Below are positions 43,098 to 52,751 of a stretch of DNA of 64,000 nucleotides, piece by piece. Numbering within the stretch: position 1 is the stretch's first letter; each line of letters opens with the position of its first letter. A program made the position numbers and the translations under genes. The stretch is from Tillandsia leiboldiana. Its lineage: Eukaryota > Streptophyta > Magnoliopsida > Poales > Bromeliaceae. The notes beneath the pieces were generated by a model that had not been told where the DNA came from, searched no databases, and worked only from the letters and a program-made list of their open reading frames with translations. The DNA lies in the NCBI GenBank assembly GCA_029204045.2, contig CM055067.1, positions 22,890,838 through 22,954,837 of the forward strand, read 5' to 3'.

Positions 43098-43134
43098 CCA
43101 TTACCGCTAAAACAAGTTTTCGTCCCCGAAACTT
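43098..43134 (-). promoter_or_regulatory. Pre-LTR stem-loop of element E
   Basis: The minus strand reads AAGTTTCG, GGGA, CGAAAACTT (43134-43114), the E version of the stem-loop seen in A, B and C. The run before the LTR (TTAGCGGTAATGG) is a poor polypurine tract, which may reflect decay or sequence error. Confidence 0.5.
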
Positions 43135-43142
43135 AATCTTCC

Positions 43143-44436
43143 CCAGCGGCGAACAGGTCCGGTAGCACTCCCTCATCTTTGACTCGGGTTTCCACAAGTT
43201 GCCTCACGCTCTTCTTGATTGCTCCAAAGCACCTTTACGTAGGGAATCGTTCGACTACGCAGCTTTTGGCCTCCCGGCTAGGATCCGCACTGGTACTTCC
43301 GCGAAACTTAGATCCTCCTTGAGTTCAATCGCGGAGGCGTCCAGCACTCGCGATGGGTCGGGGAGGTATTTCCGAAGCATGGATACGTGGAACACATCAT
43401 GAACGCGGTCAAGGTTCGGCGGTAGGGCGAGGCGGTAGGCTACCGGGCCCGAGCGCTCCAGAACTCAAACGGCCCTATGTACCGCGGCTCAGCTTGCCCT
43501 CAACCCAAACCGCTTCACCCCCTTCGACGGCGACACCCGCAGTAACACGTGCTCTCCCACCTGGAATTCCAAGTCGCGACGTCTCTGGTCCGCGTAACTC
43601 TTTTGCCGGCTCTGGGCGGTCGCCAAACGTCGCCTGATGAGGCGCACCCTTTCCTCTGTCTCGGCCACTAGGTCCGGCCCCAAAAACTTTCCTCTCCCCC
43701 AGATCGTCCCAGCAGATCGGGGATCTACAGCGTCTGCCGTACAACGCTTCGTACGGCGCCATCTTAATGCTCGCTTGGTAGCTGTTGTTATAAGCGAACT
43801 CTGCAAGGGGTAGGTAGCGCGACCATCCGTCCTCCCAAATCCAGCACGCACGCCCGAAGCATGTCCTCGAGTATCTGGGATCACCCGCTCGGATTGCCCG
43901 TCCGTCTGGGGGTGAAAGGCTGAGCTGAAGTGTAACTTGGTCCCCAAGGCTCGTTGTAGACTCTTCCAAAAGTTCGAAACGAACCTCGTGTCCCTGTCCG
44001 AGGTGATCGTCGTTGGCACCCCGTGCAGCCTTACAATCTCGCTGAGGTAGACCTGTGCCAGCCGGTCACGTGTCCAGGTCGTGTGGATGGGTAGGAAGTG
44101 AGCTGACTTCGTTAGCCGATCCACGACAACCCAGATAGCGTCGTGTCCCTGTTGCGAACGGGGGAATCCGGTGACGAAGTCCATTGTGACTTGCTCCCAC
44201 TTCCATTCGGGCACGGGTAGAGGTTGCAATTTCCCCGCCGGCCGCTGATGCTCGGCTTTCACCTGTTGGCAAATCAAACAGTGAGCCACGAACAGCGTCA
44301 CATCTCCCTTCAATCTTGGCCACCCAGAAGGTCTGTCGATATCCCGGTACATCTTGGTGCCTCCAGGGTGCGCCACGTAGGGGGCGCAATGTGCTTCAGT
44401 CAGGATTTCTTTCTTTAGATCCGGCAGATCGGGCAC
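43143..44436 (-). pseudogene. Element E integrase and chromodomain-like tail (frameshifted)
   Basis: The zinc-binding region (HPGGTKMYRDI to HCLICQQVKAEH) and catalytic positions (MDFVTGFPRSQQGHDAIWVV, TSDRDTRFVSNFW, DGQSERV) are present. A frameshift after SERV (near 43880) moves the sequence into the frame with LAEFAYNNSYQASIKMAPYE and ALYGRRC. A second shift returns it to RRRDLEFQVGEHVLLRVSPS near 43560. The tail near 43250-43210 reads RTIPYVKVLWSNQEEREAT before another break. The domain set is complete but no single frame spans it. Confidence 0.85.
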
Positions 44437-46568
44437 GCAGATCCGCCTCGGAACCGAAGGGTGCCGTCCGTTCCTACTGCAAAGTCTCCTTCTTGCTCCG
44501 GTGAAATCCTATCTCGTTCCAGCTGTAGCTGCGGATCCGCACCTTGGCCTTCCCGAATCCTCTCCAATAGGGTCGGCGCGACTGTTAGGGTCAACAGTCG
44601 CTCAACCGTCCCTGCTGGTACCACTTCCAACCTCAATCGTGAAAATTCCGCGATCAAGTCGTTCTGCTGCGTGATCGCGCCCGCCGAAGTTCCTTCTGCT
44701 TGTCCCTTTCGGCTTAGAGCGTCGGCTACCACATTTGCTTTCCCCGGGTGGTACTGGATGGTTAAGTCGTAGTCCTTCAGTAGCTCCAACCACCTCCTCT
44801 GCCGTAGGTTAAGCTCCTTCTGGGTGAAAAGGTACTTAAGGCTTTGGTGGTCCGAGAACACGTTGCAATGTACACCGTAGAGGTAGTGCCTCCACAGTTT
44901 CAGAACGAAGACCACTGCGGCAAGCTCCAAGTCATGGATCGGGTAGTTCTGTTCGTAATCCTTGAGTTGTCTTGAAGCATAGGCAATGACTCTTCCTTGC
45001 TGCATTAGTACTCCTCCCAGTCCTATTCGCGATGCATCGCAGTAGACTTCGTAGTCTTCTCCAGGGGTTGGTAAGGCAAGCACAGGCGCTCTTGTTAACC
45101 GTTTCTTAAGTTCTTCAAAGCTCTCTTGGCATTGGACCGTCCATATGAACTTTACTCCTTTCCGGGTTAGGCGGTTCAGAGGGGTCGCAATCTTCGAGAA
45201 ACCCTCCACGAAACGTCTGTAGTATCCCGCAAGGCCCAAGAAGCTGCGCACCTCTGTCACTGTGGTCGGCTGGGGCCAGTCGGTCACCGACTCCACCTTC
45301 TTGGGATCCACTGCGACTCCTGCTGCTGAAATGATATGCCCTAGAAACCCCACTTCGCGAAGCCAGAATTCGCATTTCTTAAGTTTTGCGAACAGCTCCT
45401 GCTCCCTAAGGGTCTGTAGAACAATTCGAAGGTGCTCCTCGTGCTTCTCATCGGTGGTGGAGTAAATCAGGATGTCGTCGATGAAGACCACAACGAACTG
45501 ATCCAGGAAGGGTCTGAAAACTCGGTTCATCATGTCCATGAACACCGCTGGGGCATTGGTAAGCCCGAACGGCATTACTGTGAACTCGTAATGGCCATAC
45601 CGAGTCCGGAATGCCGTCTTCGGAATATCCTCGTCTCGAACTCTGAGCTGGTGGTAGCCCGACTGCAGGTCGATTTTTGAAAAGACAGTTGCACCCCGCA
45701 GCTGGTCAAAGAGGTCATCAATCCTAGGTAAGGGGTACTTGTTTTTCACTGTGACTTTGTTGATTTCCCGGTAGTCGATGCACAACCGCAAGCTCCCGTC
45801 TTTCTTTCGTACAAAGAGTACAGGTGCGCCCCAAGGGGACACACTCGGTCGGATAAACCCCTTGTCCAGAAGGTCCTCTAGCTGCGCCTTAAGTTCCTTC
45901 AGCTCCGCGAAGGCCATCCTGTAGGGGGCCTTCGTGATTGGTCGAGTGCCGGGTGGAAGCTCAATGGGAAAGACAACTTCTCGCTCGGGGGGTAATCCAG
46001 GTAGTTCGGCCGGAAAAACATCTGGGAAGTCCCTCACCACAGGGATGTCGGGGAGTGCCGTGGAGGATCCGGCGGCCAGGGCCACCGACACCAAGTAGGC
46101 CATACACCCGCCCTCTACCAGCTTCCTGGCTCGGGATGCAGGAATCATGGAAGAAAAGGAAACGCTCTTGCAAGCCAAGTACACGTTCTCCGGAAAATCG
46201 GGGTACATCAGTCGTACCTCGCGCTTCTCGCAGTCTATGACCGCAAGGTACCACGTGAGCCAATCCATTCTGAGCACTACATCATACTCTTTCAATGGAA
46301 TGACTACCAGATCCCAGGGGCACGGAAGCCTTCCCATCCATATAGGGCAGGAAGGCACCATGTTGCGTGCCTCCAAGGATCCCCCCGCGGTGTGTACGGT
46401 CATCAAACTGGGTAAGGGTCTCAACTCAAAATCATGGGTCAGTGCGAAGTCTCGGGACATAAACGAGAGGGTCGCTCCGGTGTCAAAAAGGGTTCTAGCG
46501 CGATAAACAGAAGCAAGAGTGATACCTGCGACGACGTGCTCAGACGGGTGCGTCTCCTGCTGACCCAT
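44415..46568 (-). CDS. pol: Element E protease, reverse transcriptase and RNase H (717 aa)
   Basis: Minus-strand open frame. Protease has LFDTGATLSFMS at about residue 33 and MDWLTWYLAVID at about 100. Reverse transcriptase has YPLPRIDDLFDQLRGATVFS, FSKIDLQSGYHQLRV and the catalytic VFIDDILIYS at about 370. RNase H has CDASRIGLGGVLMQQGRVIA and HDLELAAVVFVLKLWRHYL, ending ADALSRKG. A linker leads towards integrase, and the frame stops at 44415, overlapping the integrase frame by about 20 bp. The listed start is simply the first Met after the deletion junction and is unlikely to be a true start; normally this region is part of gag-pol. Confidence 0.85.
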   Translation of the reverse strand: MGQQETHPSEHVVAGITLASVYRARTLFDTGATLSFMSRDFALTHDFELRPLPSLMTVHTAGGSLEARNMVPSCPIWMGRLPCPWDLVVIPLKEYDVVLRMDWLTWYLAVIDCEKREVRLMYPDFPENVYLACKSVSFSSMIPASRARKLVEGGCMAYLVSVALAAGSSTALPDIPVVRDFPDVFPAELPGLPPEREVVFPIELPPGTRPITKAPYRMAFAELKELKAQLEDLLDKGFIRPSVSPWGAPVLFVRKKDGSLRLCIDYREINKVTVKNKYPLPRIDDLFDQLRGATVFSKIDLQSGYHQLRVRDEDIPKTAFRTRYGHYEFTVMPFGLTNAPAVFMDMMNRVFRPFLDQFVVVFIDDILIYSTTDEKHEEHLRIVLQTLREQELFAKLKKCEFWLREVGFLGHIISAAGVAVDPKKVESVTDWPQPTTVTEVRSFLGLAGYYRRFVEGFSKIATPLNRLTRKGVKFIWTVQCQESFEELKKRLTRAPVLALPTPGEDYEVYCDASRIGLGGVLMQQGRVIAYASRQLKDYEQNYPIHDLELAAVVFVLKLWRHYLYGVHCNVFSDHQSLKYLFTQKELNLRQRRWLELLKDYDLTIQYHPGKANVVADALSRKGQAEGTSAGAITQQNDLIAEFSRLRLEVVPAGTVERLLTLTVAPTLLERIREGQGADPQLQLERDRISPEQEGDFAVGTDGTLRFRGGSACPICRI

Positions 46569-46574
46569 CGAATA

Positions 46575-46945
46575 GACGCGGCCTCCAGTTGTTTCTTCAC
46601 GCTGTTGGTAAAGAACGCCCCGAATAGCTGCTGTTTAAAGGTAGTCCATGACGGAAGGGTAGCGCCCGACGCAGAGTCGGGGCGTACGGTCTTCCACCAA
46701 ATGCGGGCGTTCCCCTCGAGCAAGTGGGCGGCCAGGGGGACCCGCTCATGGTCTTCCATCAATAGGTCCTCGAATAATTTCTCCATCGTATCCACCCATT
46801 TCTCCACAACCCAGGGGTCCGTCGTGTCCCCCTCGAACGTTGGCGGATCGTATTTCTTGAAGTCGGCCAGGTTGGCGCGCACACGGTCTCGCTCGTTTGG
46901 TAGGTTCGCCCCCTTGTCCTCGGCTGTGGATCTAGTCCTGGCCAT
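46575..46945 (-). pseudogene. gag: Element E gag, C-terminal half deleted
   Basis: Starts MARTRSTAEDKG at 46945. The gag core is present (YDPPTFEGDTTDPWVVEKWV, LLEGNARIWWKTVRP, TFKQQLFGAFFTNSVKKQLE). Right after SVKKQLE, near 46580, the other frame begins GRVYSMGQQETHPSEHVVAG, which normally lies just before the protease. The rest of gag, including the zinc knuckle, is deleted and the frame is shifted. This copy cannot make a working particle. Confidence 0.85.
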
Positions 46946-47166
46946 GATCTGAACATTTGCACGAACCAGTTACTCCTAGTTTAAATAAGACGGCACGCCA
47001 CTAGTGCTGGCACTAGAGGGAGAAAAGAAAAGAACACTAATTCCCTCCCCCCTTTTTCCCCAACGAGCACTCGCGTTTTATTTATCCCGTGTTCACTTTA
47101 TTACTCAGTAGCCAGAGTATTGCGCCCGTGGATGTTAGGCCCCGACTGTTGTGGTTAAAGTTTACC
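46946..47166 (-). other. Element E gag leader
   Basis: Noncoding leader between primer site and gag. It contains the inverted repeat CTAGTGC / GCACTAG (47001-47016) with a 2-nt centre. It lacks the TTATGTTG stem-loop of A, B and C. Confidence 0.5.
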
Positions 47167-47178
47167 TCTCTGATACCA
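47167..47178 (-). promoter_or_regulatory. Primer binding site, element E
   Basis: Minus strand TGGTATCAGAGA, 8 nt from the LTR end at 47187. Confidence 0.85.
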
Positions 47179-47299
47179 TCTAAATCTGTCACGCCCCGGG
47201 GGTTCGAATCGCGCGGAAGAGGAGCCACCGATGCCCCTGATTCAGCCATATATTTTTTTTTTGTAAAACATTACTCCCCGGCGCGTGCACAGACCCGCC

Positions 47300-47348
47300 G
47301 CATACACAAATTCGCTCTGCAAATGAGCAGAGGCCCCTTTGTATATGC
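47300..47348 (-). promoter_or_regulatory. Branched U5 hairpin, element E
   Basis: Outer arms GCATACACAAA (47300-47310) and TTTGTATATGC (47338-47348) pair with one wobble. The inner arms CTCTGC and GCAGAG (47315-47320, 47327-47332) form a second stem. Confidence 0.6.
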
Positions 47349-48599
47349 ACGGCGTCTCAACTACAAAGTGTCTCACAAGGCGTAGTACATACAATCTCTA
47401 ACCACATCAGTTGGGGTCTCGTACACATACAACCAAACAATTCACGTGACATTCTAGCATTCACTTAGAGCATAGAGGCCGGTGTTTTGAAAGGATAAAT
47501 AATCACAAGGTTTTGAAAGCGGCATCCACACGATGCCCTCGTTTGTGAAAACAGTTCGTAAACACATAAATCCCACAAGGTTTATAAAGCTTGGTGCCCA
47601 CACGACACCCACGTTTTAAAAATAGTTTTCGCAAACGGTTTTCTTTGTTTTTCATCGTTCGAAACGGCCAAGTAAGAGAGAACGTAGTATTCATTCAATT
47701 ATTCAAAAAGAAAGGAAAGAAAAGGGCAACATCCACTTCGACCCCACGGGGGTGTCGCAATCCACAACTAGCTACCATGAATAATAAAAGAAAAGGGAAA
47801 GAAGAGTCACTGTATCTGAAGTCACCCATAAATCAGATCAGCACCCTAACGTCCTCACCGGCGCCCTAGCACTCGCCCATGGACGAACCTGTCACGAAGT
47901 GGGAAGTCAGTGACTAGAAATAGCATGATAAGCGTAGTAAACAAAGATAAGGCAAACCACAAACACCGGAGCAACTATCCCTCCCATGCACCTTCCACCT
48001 TAACCACACCCTGTATCATTACGACATCGGGCACCTTCCCCGATGCCCACCGCCGAGCACCTGCCTCACAAAGCAACATCGGGCACCTTCCCCGATGCCC
48101 ACCGCCGAGCACCTGCCTCGGCCGCCGAGCACCTGCCTCGACGTCACCGCTCACACCCCCCACCCATGGGGCCCCCATTCCTAACGCCACCTCCGCGTGG
48201 GGTACACGGGTCAACGTACCACTTTTCCGGAAAAGCACACCCTTGCGGTGGCCAAACCGCGGGTGTGCGTGTAGCAAATTTGAGCCTCAGATTGACATTG
48301 AGTATCATAACATAACATAACAGGGTTAGTGCATAAACAGAAGGAGACTGACAATTCCACCTTGCCCCAACATGCTATTTCTAACAGTTAAACCCCATTC
48401 CCGAAACCCCCGGGAACGTACCCACCTTGTGTGCGTCGTCCTGCGTTCGTCCAGTCCGCGTCTGTGCTCCAGTCGCCCACAGCGTCCCGCACTCCTGAAG
48501 GAACATAGGCAAATCGAGACTTAGAAGTCCGAAACTTACAACGACTCCCTACAGCGTGCGGCGGAGTTCTTCGCACGGCACCGGCCCGTGCGACGAACA

Positions 48600-49520
48600 C
48601 CCTGCCAGGGCGCAGCCCCGCGCGGCACCAGCCTGCGCGGCGCCCCTCCTGCGGGCGGCCCCGCGCGGCCGAGCGCCGCGCGGGCGCGCGGCCCGCGGTG
48701 CGGGGCGACCCCGCGCGGCACCAGCCCGCGCGGGCGCCCCTCCTGCGGGCGGCCCCGCGCGGCCGAGCGCCGCGCGGGCGCGCTGCCCGCGGTGCGGGGC
48801 GACCCCGCGCGGCACCAGCCCGCGCGGCGCCCCTCCTGCGGGCGGCCCCGCGCGGCCGAGCGCCGCGTGGGCGCGCTGCCCGCGGTGCGGGGCGACCCCG
48901 CGCGGCACCAGCCCGCGCGGGCGCCCCTCCTGCGGGCGGCCCCGCGCGGCCGAGTGCCGCGCGGGCGCGCTGCCCGCGGTGCGGGGCGGCCCCGCGCGGC
49001 ACCAGCCCGCGCGGGCGCCCCTCCTGCGGGCGGCCCCGCGCGGCCGAGCGCCGCGCGGGCGCGCGGCCCGCGGTGCGGGGCGGCCCCGCGCGGCACCAGC
49101 CCGCGCGGGCGCCCCCCTCCTGCGGCGGCCCCGCGCGGCCGAGCGCCGCGCGGTGCGCGCGGCCCGCGGTGCGGGGCGGCCCCGCGCGGCACCAGCCCGC
49201 GCGGGCGCCCCCTCCTGCGGGCGGCCCCCGCGCGGCCGAGCGCCGCGCGGGTGCGCGGCCCGCGGTGCGGGGCGGCCCCGCGCGGCACCAGCCCGCGCGG
49301 GCGCCCCCTCCTGCGGGCGGCCCCCGCGCGGCCGAGCGCCGCGCGGGCGCGCGGCCCGCGGTGCGGGGCGGCCCCGCGCGGCCGTGCGCCGCGCGGGCGC
49401 GTGGCCCGCGGTGCGGGGTGGCCCCGCGCGGCACCAGCCCGCGCGGGCGCCCCTCCTGCGGGCGGCCCCGCGCGGCCGAGCGCCGCGCGGGCGCGCGGCC
49501 CGCGGTGCGCGACGGCGCCG
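48600..49520. repeat. GC-rich tandem array in E 5' LTR, about ten units of about 94 bp
   Basis: The landmark CTCCTGCGGGCGGCC recurs at intervals of 92-96 bp. The units are almost pure G and C with many CG dinucleotides. The expansion lies in U3. Frames of up to about 400 codons across it on both strands are artefacts of the absence of stop codons. Confidence 0.92.
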
Positions 49521-50054
49521 GGCCTCCTCCCTCCTCGTGACCAACAAAAGAAAGAAAGAGGGAGATTCCCCCGAACGAAACGCGTCCGACTCACCTTGAT
49601 GTGCGAAAGAGGAGGAAGAGAGGGATCGTCCGCTTGCCTCCACCGGTCCACCCTTGCGGTGTGCTTGGTTTCTCTTTGCCGGCGGCTACGAGGGAGGAAG
49701 AAAAAGAAAAGAGGCGGCCACCAAAAGAAAAATAAGAGGAACCCTAATCCTCTTTCCCTCACGGCTACATATATATACTAAGAGAATTAGGGTTTACCTT
49801 AAAAGGTGTGCGGCTGCCAACACGGATCCCGAGGCGTCTAAGGGGGACCCCAACTTCGAGAATTAATTCTGGTCAGACTGGGAGTCAGAAAAATAAACCG
49901 ATCACGCCCACGCGCTCCGTTCCGCGAGCTCTACCGCCTAAAATTATTTGCGGGCCCCGACGGTCTGTCCGGAAAAATGCCAAAAATGAGGCCCCCGGTC
50001 AGGCATTACAAGAAGAGGGTGACCAGAAGGGTTAAGGAAAAGCCGGGTCTTACA

Positions 50055-50157
50055 CATTAGCTCATAACATTCAATAACCCTAAACCTAATCACATGCATT
50101 AGGTCAATTATACCATTCCTTTAATCTCATTTCTACATATGAGGCTCTAATGGCCTA
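50055..50157. other. Flank between element E and the solo D LTR
   Basis: About 100 bp of AT-rich DNA that includes the left GCCTA duplication (50153-50157). I see no gene in it. Confidence 0.5.
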
Positions 50158-52365
50158 TGTAGTAACTGCCTTCGTTAATTGTTTTTCGGAATCTGTTTAT
50201 TTGATCTGCTTAATTTCGCACCTCTTTTAGTAGTCCGGCGGGTGGGTTATTAATCCACTTTTCTTTCTGGGCAGACCATTAGGGCTCGCGGGTATTTTTA
50301 GGCAATAAAGCTCGCGAAACGGAGAACGGTGGCGCAATCGGATCTGAATTCTGACCCCGGGATCTCCTAGAATAAATTTCTGAGGGTTGCTAGCAGCCCG
50401 GGCGATCAGCACGTGTTTCGAGGCAAACCGGACCCCGGTCCGCACCCGAACTATCAGTTCTTTTAGTCGGGGGTTTGGGTTCATTCCCACTCCTCATTTC
50501 GACCGATCGATTTAATTCGTGATTTGGGGCTTAGGGTTTTATTTTCCACTCCTCTTGCCCTGTACGTTAGGTCACCTCTGAGCGCGTACGAGGAACCTGA
50601 TCCCCAGTTCTTCTTCCCTTTATCGGTCGTCGTGGAGAACCGAGGCGTCATGATCGGGGAGAAAGAAGGACGATCGCACTCCCTGCGGAATCCGGCAAGC
50701 GCGAACGGGACGATCCTTCTCCTTCATCCTTCGCCGACGAAACCGAGGTGCGTGGTTATCTTGTTTTTTTTCCTTCGGTGTTCTTGCTTACCGCGAGGGG
50801 AGGATCCCCCGATCCGGTCATATGGCGCCCAACGCGCGCGAAGGGGGAGGGCGAGCCACCCGCAGGCAAGCCACCCCCGCAGGGTGTGGCGCCGCGCGGG
50901 GCCGCCCGCGCAGGCAAGCAGCGCGCCCGTGCGGGTTCAAATGCCGCGTAGGCCGCGCATGCTTGTGGGCCGTCCGTGCCATGCCCCCGACTCGGGACGC
51001 CGCCGCCGCCGCCGGATCTGCGGGCCGCGTTCCGCGACCGACCAGGAGGGTCTGTTGTTCCTTCGTCTTCGTTGGGGGGTTTCGAGTTACTGACTCCTTT
51101 GCGGTGGGATCGTGTAGGTTCGGGGAGCACACCAAGACGCGGAGGAGTAGCGCGTTGATCACCGCACGAGACAGGTGGGTTTTTATTTTGAGACTTAGCG
51201 TAGGGCTTCCGACTTTTGTGACGGTGTTAATTGTATGTTTAACTATGCTAATGCTGATAGTCTCTATGGTTCTCGCTCTTTGGTTGTACATTGTTTCTTG
51301 GTTACTATGCTCGAGGCTGCGACACGCGCACCCGCGGTTTGGCCACCGCAAAGGGTGCGCTTTTTCGGAAAAGTGGTCTATGACCCATGTAAACCCACGA
51401 GGTGACGTAGTGGGGGCCCCCGTAGGTGTGGGGTTTTGAGGCACCAAGGTGTGAGCGGTGCGACCCGTCGGGGTAGGTGCTCGACGTGGTCAGGTTTTGC
51501 AGGTGTTCGTGTTTTATTTCCCTCTTGGGAGGGTGGTTGCTCCGGATAGTCTTACGGTTGGATTTACTACTTTTCCTGCTTTTCTTGTTATTATCGTATC
51601 GCTGACTCCCCACTCCGTGACAGGTTCTTTCAGGGGTGAGAGCTAGGCGACGGTGAGGCCGAGACAGGAGCTTTTGGGTCCATGGAGGCCCTAGACTGTA
51701 TTTTCTTCTTTACTTCGCATTTCATTTAATATTGTAGTCTACTGTGTGGTTCTCGATACCCTCGTGGGGTCGGTGTGGATGTTGGTACTTCACTCTCTAG
51801 ATATGAGGATGTTGAGTTTTGGTTTCTATTTCTGTTCGGCCGTTTTCAAAGAAAAGAAAAAGAAAGAAAAACAAAGGAAAAAGAATTGTGAAAATCGTTT
51901 TCAAAATCTGGGTGTCGTGTGGACACTGTTTTCAAAACCTTGAGGATTTATGGATTTCGAAAACGGATTTCAAAACCTGAGTGTCGTGTGGGCACTATTT
52001 TAAAAACTCTATGGATTTATGGCTTTCGAAACTATTTTTAGAAATCTGGGTGCCGGGTGGGCACCGCTTTCAAAACTGTGGATTTATCCTTTCAAGTTGA
52101 TCGGCCTTGAGAATTGTTCAGTTCTGTATGTGTATGTATGTTTAGAAACTGTTGTGATTGAATAAACGACTGTAATTGGACGTTGTATTAGCCGCGACGC
52201 CATGCATATACAGAGGAGACTCTGTCCGTTTGCAGAGTGAATCTGTGTATGCGGCGGGTCTGGGCACGCGCCGGGGAAGAAGGAATTCCAAAAAAAAATT
52301 TATTCGCAAAATAAATCCTCTTTTCGTTGACTGTTTCCGCTGAATGAAACCCCCGGGGCGTGACA
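50158..52365 (+). repeat. Solo LTR of family D (2208 bp)
   Basis: Starts TGTAGTAACTGCC, ends CCCCCGGGGCGTGACA, and is flanked on both sides by GCCTA. No internal region or primer site follows, so it arose by recombination between two LTRs of a former full element. It shares blocks with D1 and with the E LTR (reverse complement), for example AGCTCGCGAAACGGAG. It contains a diverged GC-rich part (about 50820-51040) and the branched U5 hairpin. Confidence 0.9.
52204..52252 (+). promoter_or_regulatory. Branched U5 hairpin, solo D LTR
   Basis: Outer arms GCATATACAGA (52204-52214) and TCTGTGTATGC (52242-52252) pair with one wobble. Inner arms CTCTG and CAGAG are at 52220-52224 and 52233-52237. Confidence 0.6.
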
Positions 52366-52370
52366 GCCTA

Positions 52371-52751
52371 TTAACATTAAGCTTTTAAACATTCATTCAC
52401 CTCTACTAGACCCTCTTATAATCATATTCAAAATCTTATTACACTAAGGGTCTATTAACATGCTTCTAATATTAAAAGCAAAGGAAATTGGAAGAGATCA
52501 CCATTTTTCGAATAGAATTCCCCACCTCTTATAATGCTCATGCAATAGGAGGTGGCTGATCACTATCTTCCAATAAAAAGCTCTAAAAATGGAGAAAAAC
52601 TCCATGAGAGATGATTTCCATCTCATTTGAAGCCAAAAAGAAACCTTAAGATGAAACCCTAACTTATACTTAACTCTTTTGAGAATTTCTTGACCAAAAG
52701 ATGAAGAGGAATGGACTCCAAACTCCTCTTGAAAAGCTCCTATGAGGTTCT
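52371..52751. other. Unassigned AT-rich segment between two LTRs
   Basis: About 380 bp without gene or clear repeat. A stretch with TAGGGTTTCATC on the minus strand could be the leader of another, unrecognised element. Confidence 0.4.

Larger units (their letters stand above)
41754..50054 (-). mobile_element. Element E: Ty3/gypsy LTR retrotransposon, minus strand, defective
   Basis: 5' LTR 47187-50054, internal region 43098-47186, 3' LTR 41754-43097 (cut by the gap). On the minus strand the LTRs begin TGTAAGACCCGGC, and the 5' LTR ends CCCCGGGGCGTGACA at 47187. The primer site is at 47167-47178. The gag-protease junction has a large deletion, and integrase has frameshifts. The pol sequence and LTR motifs place it near families A and D. 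The target duplication cannot be checked because the left end is in the gap. Confidence 0.88.
47187..50054 (-). repeat. Element E 5' LTR (2868 bp)
   Basis: Minus-strand LTR from TGTAAGACCCGGC at 50054 to GGGGCGTGACA at 47187. It contains the GC-rich array and blocks shared with family D, including GTTCCGCGAGCTCTACCGCC and the TTTTCCGGAAAAG block. The U5 hairpin is near its end. About 48020-48130 has short CCTCG/CACCGCCGAGCACC repeats. Confidence 0.88.

Noticed and set aside
48388..49781. Very long open frames (about 280-408 codons) on both strands, rich in Arg, Ala, Gly and Pro
   Set aside because: They lie in the GC-rich tandem array of the E LTR, are open in several frames at once, and only reflect the absence of AT-rich stop codons.
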